From positions 1 through 5,110 of the forward strand of contig CAJTOE010000172.1 in the NCBI GenBank assembly GCA_910577805.1: DNA of 5,110 nt. Direction: 5' to 3'. This DNA is from an uncultured Oscillospiraceae bacterium (GTDB taxonomy: Bacteria > Bacillota > Clostridia > Oscillospirales > Oscillospiraceae). The position numbers were made by a program, and so were the translations under genes. The first letter of the stretch is position 1. Each line of letters starts with the position of its first letter. Positions 1 through 4,593 of this stretch are shown here, piece after piece. The notes under the pieces were generated by a model, which made no database searches, was not told the origin of the DNA, and saw only the letters and a program-made list of their open reading frames with translations.

Positions 1-404
1 AAGGCGGGGGTGGACAGCATATGCACCTCGTCCACGATGTACACCCGCTTCCGGACGGCGGCGGGGGTGTACACCGCCTCGTCCCGGAGGGCCCGGACTT
101 GATCCACCCCGTTATTGGAGGCGGCGTCCAGCTCCAGCACGTCCAGTATCGAGCCGTTCTCAATGCCCAGGCAGGCGGGGCACTGGTTGCAGGGGTTGCC
201 GTCCTGGGGGTTCTGGCAGTTCACGGCCCGGGACAGAATTTTGGCGCAGCTGGTCTTGCCCGTCCCCCGGGTGCCAGTGAACAGATAGGCGTGGGACAGG
301 CGGTCCCCCGCCACCTGGCGCTTGAGCGTGTCGGTAATGTGCCCCTGGCCCGCCACCTCGTCAAAGGTCTTGGGCCGCCACTTCCGGTATAATGCCTGGT
401 ACAA
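1..404 (-). CDS. dnaX: DNA polymerase III subunit gamma/tau, N-terminal part (cut by window edge)
   Basis: Clamp-loader ATPase of the replicative DNA polymerase; it loads the beta sliding clamp and organises the holoenzyme. The visible 134 residues begin MYQALYRKWRPKTFDEV, the classic DnaX/RuvB-like AAA+ start. They contain Walker A GTRGTGKT at about residues 44-51, a zinc-binding set of cysteines (C63, C72, C75, C78), the sensor-region stretch ELDAASNNGVDQVR (about 91-104), and Walker B VYIVDEVHML (about 121-130) with DEVH at 125-128. The start is TTG at 404-402. It gives the family-typical N-terminus and sits 6 bases downstream of the GGAGGTG ribosome binding site at 417-411; a GTG at 413-411 lies inside that site and is unsuitable. 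The rest of the gene, including domain III and any tau extension, lies to the left of the window. Its position just downstream of the SRP RNA matches the Firmicutes order. The identification is secure. Confidence 0.97.
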   Translation of the reverse strand, partial: MYQALYRKWRPKTFDEVAGQGHITDTLKRQVAGDRLSHAYLFTGTRGTGKTSCAKILSRAVNCQNPQDGNPCNQCPACLGIENGSILDVLELDAASNNGVDQVRALRDEAVYTPAAVRKRVYIVDEVHMLSTPA

Positions 405-703
405 GCTGTTCACCTCCAAAAAAACCCTTTGGAACGGGGCCCCTGGCGAAACCAGGCGGGGATTGTCCCCCCGCGTCCCCGCCACAGCGGATATCATTTG
501 TTTCAACCATTTCGCTCCGGGATATACAATCCTCCGCCCCCCCTCAAAAGGGCTTTTCGCTTTCTGACAGAAACAGCGGGAGGAGGCCAAACCGGTGGCG
601 GAGCCGCCGCCCAAAGGCGGGCCCGGCGGGTCCCGTTTGGAGGGGAGCGGCAACGAAACGGGCGCGCGCACGCCGTCTGGCGAACGCAGACGATATGAAG
701 TTT
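405..703 (-). other. dnaX leader / SRP-dnaX intergenic region, GC-rich with hairpins, no gene
   Basis: No convincing coding region is seen on either strand; the ORFs here are random GC-rich frames. Visible structures are: a 6-bp hairpin CGTCTG/CAGACG (674-679 with 687-692) just after the SRP RNA 3' side; a very GC-rich fold at 587-640 bounded by CCAAAC/GTTTGG; and near the dnaX start a CCTGG-CGAAA-CCAGG hairpin (plus-strand reading, about 443-457). None is followed by a proper U-tract on the minus strand, so no clear terminator separates SRP RNA from dnaX. A weak promoter candidate for dnaX (TTTTGA, 17-base spacer containing seven G, TATATC) lies around 520-550. It matches consensus poorly and I would not rely on it. 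Confidence 0.5.
411..417 (-). promoter_or_regulatory. ribosome binding site of dnaX
   Basis: GGAGGTG on the minus strand is a near-perfect anti-16S match. The gap to the TTG at 404 is 6 bases, which decides for this unusual start codon over the GTG buried in the site itself. A short U-run (TTTTTT) lies immediately upstream, after a weak hairpin. Confidence 0.85.
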
Positions 704-1006
704 GCCTCGGCGCGGAGCGAGACCGCACACCGGCCTTTGAAGCGTGGGATCTGCCCGTTACCTGGACAGCCGGCTCAAGAACAGTACCCCCGCGGCACAC
801 ACGGCGGGCCGCTTAGTGCTGCTCGGTTCCCCGCCTGACACGGTTCACGGAGCCGCGTTGCGCGGGACCGGTCTATCATCACTGCTTATCCAGGGCAGAC
901 GGCACATCACACGTCCGGGGGCCGGGATTCATCCCCGCTGTAGCGGATCGCGGGTACAGGGCACCGCTATCTCCCCGACTAGTGCGGCCTCGCTCCGCGC
1001 CGAGGC
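704..1006 (-). ncRNA. ffs: signal recognition particle RNA, large bacterial type (4.5S/scRNA), with extended terminal stem
   Basis: RNA scaffold of the signal recognition particle; it binds Ffh and directs ribosomes making membrane and secreted proteins to FtsY. On the minus strand the 5' part has the Firmicutes Alu-domain signature: GGGGAG, then GGTGCCCTGTACC (965-953), then a GCTACAGC hairpin strand and GGGATGAATCCC. The S-domain (helix 8) signature, GTGTCAGG...GGAACCGAGCAGCACTAAG, lies around 842-812; the expected asymmetric loop and the AGCAG strand are both present. The core ends pair as GGCCGCAC/GTGCGGTC (989-982 with 728-721), giving a core of about 269 nt, close to the roughly 270 nt of Bacillus subtilis scRNA. 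The pairing continues outward without a break to 1006/704. This makes a 25-bp stem with a single G-U pair, so the primary transcript is longer than the likely mature RNA. Exact mature ends are inferred, not seen. Confidence 0.95.
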
Positions 1007-1025
1007 GGAACAAAAGCTGTTTCTT

Positions 1026-1054
1026 ATTGTACTATATGCTGGCCTTTTTATCAA
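1026..1054 (-). promoter_or_regulatory. sigma-A type promoter of the SRP RNA
   Basis: The minus strand shows TTGATA (1054-1049), a 17-base spacer and TACAAT (1031-1026). The predicted start at about 1020-1018 lies 12-14 bases before the SRP closing stem. Upstream of the -35 box is a strongly A/T-rich run (about 1056-1076) that could act as an UP element, as expected for a highly expressed stable RNA. The mobile-element remnant begins right behind it. Confidence 0.85.
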
Positions 1055-1078
1055 CTGAAATTTTTTAAATTAAAAAGA

Positions 1079-1722
1079 TTTCGTAGATACGCAAAAGAAG
1101 CGCACCGTATTTATGTGCATTTCCTGTATTTAGAAACTCCTGTATACATGAATCACAAAAAAATCTGAAGAATTATGAATAAATATAGCTTAAAGTGTCC
1201 CATCCGAAAGGTAAATCTATACCACCGGATGCTCAACCCAATGAGAACAAGCCATATATCCCCCAATCTTCTACAGTAAGAGTTCCCGGAACATGGTCTG
1301 CGGAAAGCCTTGCTGACAGGCATTACCTACCTGCATATGGTTCTGGATAGCGTGCCTACAGGCAGAAACCCTGATCAACAGCGATCATAGTTCCCACTAC
1401 ACCAGCTTGAAATCCGTTCAAACCATCCGACACAATCAGCTGCGTCAGTCCATGTCTAGGAAAGCCAACTGTTGGGACAACGCACCGCAAGAGGGCTTCT
1501 TCGGACACGTGAAAGATGGGTTGGATTTGGCCTTCTGCGGTGAGTACAATGGCCTCCTTGCTCGCATAGACGATTTGGCAGACTTTACAGCAATGAGCGT
1601 TATTAACGGAATCAGGCGTTTACCCCTTAAGACAGATCTCTCCCCAAAGCCCCCTTTTTGCGAAATCATCCTAGATCTCAGCATGACACCCTGCCATTGT
1701 CCTTGACTTGGGGGCCAGATCA
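1079..1722 (+). mobile_element. degenerate IS3-family insertion sequence (OrfB transposase remnant)
   Basis: The pieces line up in order with an IS3-family (IS150-like) OrfB transposase, but in different frames. Frame A (about 1082-1345) reads YMNHKKI, stop TGA at 1166, RIMNKYSLKCPIRKVNLYHR, then SPNLLQ, stop TAA at 1277, EFPEHGLRKALLTGITYL. This is the HTH_21 linker and the start of the rve/DDE domain; the expected first catalytic Asp of TDITYL is Gly (codon 1319-1321). Frame B (from 1371) reads LINSDHSSHYTS and later QSMSRKANCWDNAPQEGFFGH. The second Asp (1383) and the Glu (1491) are separated by exactly 35 residues, the family D(35)E spacing. Only about 20 codons separate the first and second Asp positions, against about 60 in intact enzymes, so there is an internal deletion. 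A further frame change near 1581 leads to YYSNERY and a stop (1604). The likely right end is the CTTGACTTGGGGGCCAGATCA-type terminus at about 1702-1722. No left inverted repeat or OrfA is seen. It is certainly inactive. Confidence 0.88.
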
Positions 1723-1858
1723 GCAGTCAACGGGGTTCTGACGCTTTTTCTTGTCTGCCGGAGCAGAAGCAAAGCGTTTTAATTTTGCGCCTGGTGCTGG
1801 ATTTGGCGGACAGCTGAACGTCCGCGAAAAAACGGGCCGTGGGGACAAGAGGTTAACG
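1722..1858 (+). pseudogene. fragment of a conjugative-element sigma-70-like factor (region 4 remnant)
   Basis: Frame 1740-1817 reads DAFSCLPEQKQSVLILRLVLDLADS and then stops (TGA 1815-1817). This resembles the start of sigma region 4 (region 4.1) in the small sigma-like proteins of Tn916/CTn-type elements (pattern ALxxLPExxRxVxxLxxxLDxxDxEI). After a short deletion and frame change, LNVREKT (about 1815-1835) resembles the following HTH stretch of such proteins (LNVxRxTV). The protein N-terminus is absent: to the left lies the right end of the IS3 remnant, so the IS seems to have entered this gene. A GCGGAC/GTCCGC hairpin (1806-1811 with 1820-1825) spans the damaged point. The assignment is supported by the following HTH_16-type gene, the usual partner in these elements, but the fragment is short. 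Confidence 0.55.
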
Positions 1859-1860
1859 CC

Positions 1861-2095
1861 ATGAAGCGCCGGAACTACAAGGGCCGTACTGCTGTCGCTG
1901 GCGGCGAGCAACGCGGCCCAAGTCGGGGACGCTGACGCTGTGGAGCAGGTTTTGCGCTACTACGAGGGCTACATAAACAAGCTCTGCACCCGGACGGTCT
2001 ACGACGAAAGCAGCTGTCCCCATGTCCGCCTAGACGAGTACATGAAAAGCCGTCTGGAAAACAAGTTCATCCATGCCATTCTCGGCGTAAACTGA
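1861..2095 (+). pseudogene. HTH_16-type small regulatory protein of conjugative elements, frameshifted
   Basis: The ATG at 1861 follows AAGAGG with 9 bases between, and reads MKRRNYKG, the usual start of the roughly 75-80 aa helix-turn-helix (HTH_16) proteins found beside the sigma-like gene in Clostridia conjugative transposons. The continuation VLLSLAASNAAQVGDADAVEQ, then VLRYYEGYINKLCTRTVYDE, and the end RLDEYMKSRLENKFIHAILG also fit the family (VLxHYEGYIxxLxxRxxYDE ... RLExKLIxxIL). It lies one base out of frame: an extra base in GGGCC at 1881-1885 breaks the gene after codon 8. The downstream frame has no upstream start codon (TGA at 1862), so it cannot simply begin later with the full domain. 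With the shift repaired the product would be about 77 aa, a normal length. Function in the family (regulation of transfer or excision genes) is inferred. Confidence 0.75.
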
Positions 2096-2186
2096 TAACC
2101 GGCCTCGGATGGAGGGACAGCTTACTCTTTCCCTAGTCCTCCCACCTGCGGGTCTTGTCCTGCGTTTTTGGAAAGGGGGAACGTAT

Positions 2187-2327
2187 TTGCTGAAAGATCA
2201 GCCTAATAAAGCAGTCTGTGAAATAAAGCTGCCACAGGCAATTGTAGAAACCTTGCCCGCTTCTTCGTCCCGGAAATACGGAAATACTATGACAGCGAAC
2301 AAAGGACAACGGGAGTTAGCGGAGTGA
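2187..2327 (+). pseudogene. small broken ORF of the conjugative-element remnant, two compensating frameshifts
   Basis: A purine-rich ribosome binding site (GGAAAGGGGG, 2171-2180) lies 6 bases before TTG at 2187. The reading starts LLKDQPNKAVCEIKLPQAIVETL in one frame. Near 2256 a missing base moves the sensible reading to another frame, ARFFVPEIRKYYDSEQ. An extra A in CAAAGG near 2298 returns it to the first frame as GQRELAE, then TGA (2325-2327) where a TGG would be natural. Read together as VETLARFFVPEIRKYYDSEQ followed by GQRELAE, it looks like an amphipathic small protein of the type carried by these elements. I do not recognise a named family with certainty. The simple ORF across it (from 2109) survives only because the two indels cancel. 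DNA between the HTH_16 pseudogene and this one (2096-2170) shows no feature I can name. Confidence 0.45.
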
Positions 2328-2367
2328 CAGGACGCACAGAATAAAACAGAATAAGGCCAATAAACCT

Positions 2368-2401
2368 GCGGAGGCCAAGGCTTTTACACCTTGACCTCCG
2401 C
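2368..2401 (+). terminator. 12-bp hairpin at the end of the mobile remnant, possible terminator
   Basis: GCGGAGG, one mismatch, CAAGG, an 8-base loop CTTTTACA, CCTTG, then CCTCCGC. The stem is strong, but neither strand has a solid T-tract behind it (TGTTTGCTCCC on plus, AGGTTTATT on minus). Termination is therefore only likely, not certain. It falls where the plus-strand pseudogenes stop and the AT-rich spacer to tRNA-Leu begins. Confidence 0.45.
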
Positions 2402-2568
2402 TGTTTGCTCCCTAATTTTGAATTGTTTGCTTTTGTTCAGTGACATATGTCTTCCAAAGTTGAAAAAGCCTGTAACCATTGAAGTTCAAGGAATACAAGC
2501 AAAGAATGACCCTACCTAATCCGAACAACTGACAACAATCTGTTCAGAGCAAGTAGGGTCGTTCAAGT
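2402..2568. repeat. AT-rich spacer with a nested inverted repeat (2505-2563)
   Basis: No gene is visible. The main structure is an 11-bp inverted repeat, AATGACCCTAC (2505-2515) against GTAGGGTCGTT (2553-2563), with one T-G pair. It encloses a second stem GAACA (2523-2527)/TGTTC (2541-2545). Read on the minus strand it lies a few bases after the CCA end of tRNA-Leu and is followed by a loosely T-rich CTTTGCTTGTATT. It may terminate or stabilise the tRNA transcript, although its loop is long for an intrinsic terminator. Shorter palindromes are GACATATGTC (2442-2451) and TTGAAGTTCAA (2479-2489). Confidence 0.5.
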
Positions 2569-2655
2569 TGGTGCGGCTGACGGGAGTCGAACCCGTACGC
2601 CCGTCCGGACACAAGCACCTCAAGCTTGCCAGTCTACCAATTCCAGCACAGCCGC
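2569..2655 (-). tRNA. tRNA-Leu (anticodon GAG), CCA encoded
   Basis: The minus strand folds as a class II (long variable arm) tRNA. The acceptor stem is GCGGCTG/CAGCCGC (2655-2649 with 2579-2573), with discriminator A at 2572 and encoded CCA at 2571-2569. The anticodon stem is CAAGC/GCTTG around loop TTGAGGT, giving anticodon GAG (reads CUC and CUU). The variable arm is TGTCC-GGAC-GGGCG. The T arm is ACGGG-TTCGACT-CCCGT. It is a normal length for tRNA-Leu (84 nt without CCA). It has its own promoter and looks functional. ORFs drawn across it on either strand are spurious. Confidence 0.97.
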
Positions 2656-2660
2656 AAAGA

Positions 2661-2678
2661 GCGGTTTTCTCAAACCGC
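2661..2678 (-). other. 5' leader hairpin of the tRNA-Leu precursor
   Basis: A perfect 7-bp stem GCGGTTT/AAACCGC is closed by the tetraloop GAGA (GNRA class, minus-strand reading). It lies 5 bases before the tRNA 5' end and starts at the predicted transcription start of the promoter at 2685-2713. It would therefore form the very 5' end of the precursor removed by RNase P. The short TCTTT after it is too weak to call a terminator. Confidence 0.7.
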
Positions 2679-2684
2679 TTCGTT

Positions 2685-2713
2685 ATTATACCGTGGCCGG
2701 GAGGATTTGTCAA
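2685..2713 (-). promoter_or_regulatory. consensus sigma-A promoter of tRNA-Leu
   Basis: TTGACA (2713-2708), a 17-base spacer and TATAAT (2690-2685): both boxes match consensus at every position and the spacing is ideal. The predicted start is at about 2678-2680. It begins 17 bases after the stop codon of the DUF3783 gene, so tRNA expression does not depend on that operon. Confidence 0.93.
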
Positions 2714-2729
2714 TAAGGATTTTCCCGAT

Positions 2730-3122
2730 TTACTTCTTTTCGCCCTGGGCCCTCTGGGCGGCGATCTCCTCCCGCTCCCGGAGCAGCTCCTCATAGAGCT
2801 CCCGGGTGTTCCACTCCCGGTTGTTGGCGGTGAGCACCGCCTTCATCCCGACGGGCGGCAGCTGGGCCACCCGGATCACCTCCAGCACCCGGTTGAGCAG
2901 CAGATCCCCCAAGCCGCAGAAGACCAGCATAGACTCCGGCAGGGGCTCCTGTGCCTCACCGGGCTCCCCCATCCCCTTCTCCAGCTCCGCCAGAGGGACG
3001 TGGTACCGGTCGGGCTCCACCACCCGCATCCGCAGGCGGAGCATGGCGAAGATCTGCCGCAGCTTGGAGAACTCCGGGCCGGAGCAGTTGTACATCAAAA
3101 TCGTTCCCGCATTGTTTTTCAT
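2730..3122 (-). CDS. DUF3783 domain protein, 130 aa, function unknown
   Basis: The C-terminal half carries the DUF3783 pattern: ESMLVFCGL (about 63-71), LLLNRVLEVIR (74-84), and PPVGMKAVLTANNREWNTRELYEEL split around residues 89-113, followed by a charged helix LREREEIAAQRAQ. The N-terminal part (TILMYNCSGPEFSKLRQIFAML, residues 7-28) reads like a small alpha/beta fold similar to what precedes DUF3783 in other Firmicutes. No signal peptide or membrane segment is present, so it is probably cytoplasmic. The ATG at 3122 has AGAGG 7 bases upstream. It starts 73 bases after metY with no clear terminator between, so it is probably transcribed with metY. No biochemical role is established that I know of; a link to sulfur amino-acid metabolism would be speculation from context. 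Confidence 0.85.
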   Translation of the reverse strand: MKNNAGTILMYNCSGPEFSKLRQIFAMLRLRMRVVEPDRYHVPLAELEKGMGEPGEAQEPLPESMLVFCGLGDLLLNRVLEVIRVAQLPPVGMKAVLTANNREWNTRELYEELLREREEIAAQRAQGEKK

Positions 3123-3195
3123 ATTGATTCCTCTCCCGGGCGGACAGCCGGTTCTCGGGCCGCTCCCCCGTCCATTTTTGTCGCTGGCCTCTGGA

Positions 3196-4479
3196 TCACA
3201 CCTGTTCCAGGGCCTGCCCGATGTCGGCGATCAGGTCGGCGGCATCCTCAATGCCGCAGGACAGCCGCACCAGGTCCGGGGTGATGCCGGCGGCCTCCAG
3301 CTCCCGGTTGTTCATCTGCCGGTGGGTGGCGGAGGCCGGGTGGAGGCAGCAGGTCCGGGCGTCGGCCACGTGGGTCTCAATGGCGGCCAGCCTCAGGTTC
3401 TTCATAAAGGTCTCAGCGGCCTGGCGCCCCCCCTGGAAGCCGAAGGACACCACCCCGCAGGTGCCGTTTGGCATATATTTTTGGGCCAGGCCGTAGTACT
3501 TATCCCCCTCCAGGCCGGGGTAGGTGACAAAGCGGATCTTCTCGTGGCCCTTCAGGTACTTGGCCGCCGCCAGGGCGTTCTCACAGTGACGGGGCATCCG
3601 GACGTGGAGGCTCTCCAGCCCCAAGTTCAGCAGGAAGGCGTTCTGGGGGGACTGGATGGACCCGAAGTCCCGCATGAGCTGGGCGGTGGCTTTGGTGATG
3701 AAGGCCCCGGCCAGGCCGAACTTCTCCGCGTAGGTGACGCCGTGGTAGCTGTCGTCCGGGGTACACAGCCCGGGGAACTTGTCCGGATGGGCCAGCCAGT
3801 TAAATCTGCCGCTGTCCACAATACAGCCGCCCACGGCGGCCCCGTGGCCGTCCATGTACTTGGTGGTGGAGTGGGTGACGATGTCGCAGCCCCACTCAAA
3901 GGGCCGGCAGTTCACCGGGGTGGCGAAGGTGTTGTCCACAATGAGGGGCACCCCGTGGGCATGGGCGGCTTTGGCGAACCGCTCAATGTCCAGCACGGTG
4001 AGGGCGGGGTTGGCAATGGTCTCGCCAAAGACGGCCTTGGTGTTGGGGCGGAAGGCGGCCTCCAGCTCCTCATCGGAGCAGTCGGGGGCTACAAAGGTAA
4101 ACTGGACGCCCATCTTCCCCATGGTCACGTGGAACAGGTTGTAGGTCCCCCCGTAGATGGTGGAGCAGGCCACCACGTGGTCGCCGCAGTTGGCGATGTT
4201 GAAAATGGCGTAAAAATTGGCCGCCTGGCCGGAGGAGGTGAGCATGGCGGCGGTCCCCCCCTCCATGTCCCGGATCTTGCCGGCCACCATGTCGTTGGTG
4301 GGGTTCTGGAGCCGGGTATAGAAGTAGCCGCTGGCCTCCAGGTCAAACAGCTTGCCCATGTCCTCGCTGGTGTCGTATTTGAAGGTGGTGGACTGGATGA
4401 TGGGGATCTGCCGGGGCTCCCCGTTGCCGGGGGTATAGCCGCCCTGGACGCATTTGGTATTGATGCCGTAATCACTCAT
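3196..4479 (-). CDS. metY: O-acetylhomoserine sulfhydrylase (aminocarboxypropyltransferase), PLP enzyme
   Basis: Cytoplasmic PLP-dependent enzyme of the Cys/Met metabolism family. It replaces the acetyl group of O-acetyl-L-homoserine with sulfide to give homocysteine (direct sulfhydrylation route to methionine), sometimes also acting on O-acetylserine or methanethiol. The product is 427 aa, the normal length. Landmarks: N-terminal THxxY-like segment around QGGYTPGNGEPRQIPIIQST (12-31), YTRLQNPTND (54-63) binding the neighbour subunit's PLP phosphate, SSGQAAN (82-88), DNTFATP with D182 facing the pyridine nitrogen, and HSTTKY with Schiff-base K207. The C-terminal domain carries the substrate-binding end HPASATHRQM and VRLSCGIED. 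The start is ATG 4479, with GAAGGA about 6 bases upstream; the open frame continues to 4827 only as noise through the promoter and the GerMN gene. It has its own promoter at 4565-4593, and the DUF3783 gene follows. metY and the related CGS/CBL enzymes are easily confused, but the SSGQAAN and length pattern favours metY. Confidence 0.95.
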   Translation of the reverse strand: MSDYGINTKCVQGGYTPGNGEPRQIPIIQSTTFKYDTSEDMGKLFDLEASGYFYTRLQNPTNDMVAGKIRDMEGGTAAMLTSSGQAANFYAIFNIANCGDHVVACSTIYGGTYNLFHVTMGKMGVQFTFVAPDCSDEELEAAFRPNTKAVFGETIANPALTVLDIERFAKAAHAHGVPLIVDNTFATPVNCRPFEWGCDIVTHSTTKYMDGHGAAVGGCIVDSGRFNWLAHPDKFPGLCTPDDSYHGVTYAEKFGLAGAFITKATAQLMRDFGSIQSPQNAFLLNLGLESLHVRMPRHCENALAAAKYLKGHEKIRFVTYPGLEGDKYYGLAQKYMPNGTCGVVSFGFQGGRQAAETFMKNLRLAAIETHVADARTCCLHPASATHRQMNNRELEAAGITPDLVRLSCGIEDAADLIADIGQALEQV

Positions 4480-4526
4480 AGGTATTCCTTCTTTCTTCAG
4501 GCGCCGCTTTTCCAAGCTGATTTTCC

Positions 4527-4543
4527 CCGGGGCGCTCCCCCGG
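4527..4543 (-). other. GC hairpin in the metY 5' leader
   Basis: A perfect 6-bp stem CCGGGG/CCCCGG with a 5-base loop lies in the middle of the roughly 79-nt leader between the predicted start (about 4558) and the metY ATG. A further pair, CCAAGC/GCTTGG (4512-4517 with 4556-4561), could close around it if transcription starts slightly earlier. The leader is too short for, and lacks the conserved core of, a SAM-I (S-box) riboswitch, so sulfur control through it is not supported. Confidence 0.5.
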
Positions 4544-4564
4544 CCCTGGGCGCGGGCTTGGTTG

Positions 4565-4593
4565 ACTATACAAAAAGACGGCGTATTTGTCAA
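4565..4593 (-). promoter_or_regulatory. sigma-A promoter of metY
   Basis: TTGACA (4593-4588), a 17-base spacer and TATAGT (4570-4565) on the minus strand: perfect -35 box, 5 of 6 in the -10 box. The predicted start is about 4558 (A). The TGA stop of the upstream GerMN gene (4592-4590) is contained in the -35 hexamer. Confidence 0.85.

Noticed and set aside
503..838. Several open frames on both strands between dnaX and the SRP RNA
   Set aside because: They are Pro/Arg-rich random frames over hairpin-forming leader DNA and SRP RNA, with no ribosome binding sites or family features.
744..1058. Plus-strand frame across the SRP RNA
   Set aside because: It is entirely antisense to a confidently identified structural RNA.
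1407..1706. 99-codon frame as a stand-alone gene
   Set aside because: It is only the C-terminal piece of the decayed IS3 transposase. Homology continues upstream (LINSDHSSHYTS) without a real start, and the end is out of frame.
2109..2186. N-terminal extension of the small ORF (from MEGQLTL)
   Set aside because: There is no ribosome binding site or protein-like pattern. A good purine-rich site precedes TTG 2187 instead.
2516..2794. Minus-strand 92-codon frame and the plus-strand frame from 2568
   Set aside because: Both run through tRNA-Leu, its promoter and leader, and are not genes.
4480..4558. SAM (S-box) riboswitch or T-box in the metY leader
   Set aside because: The leader is only about 79 nt, lacks the conserved S-box core and the T-box sequence, and shows only a simple GC hairpin.
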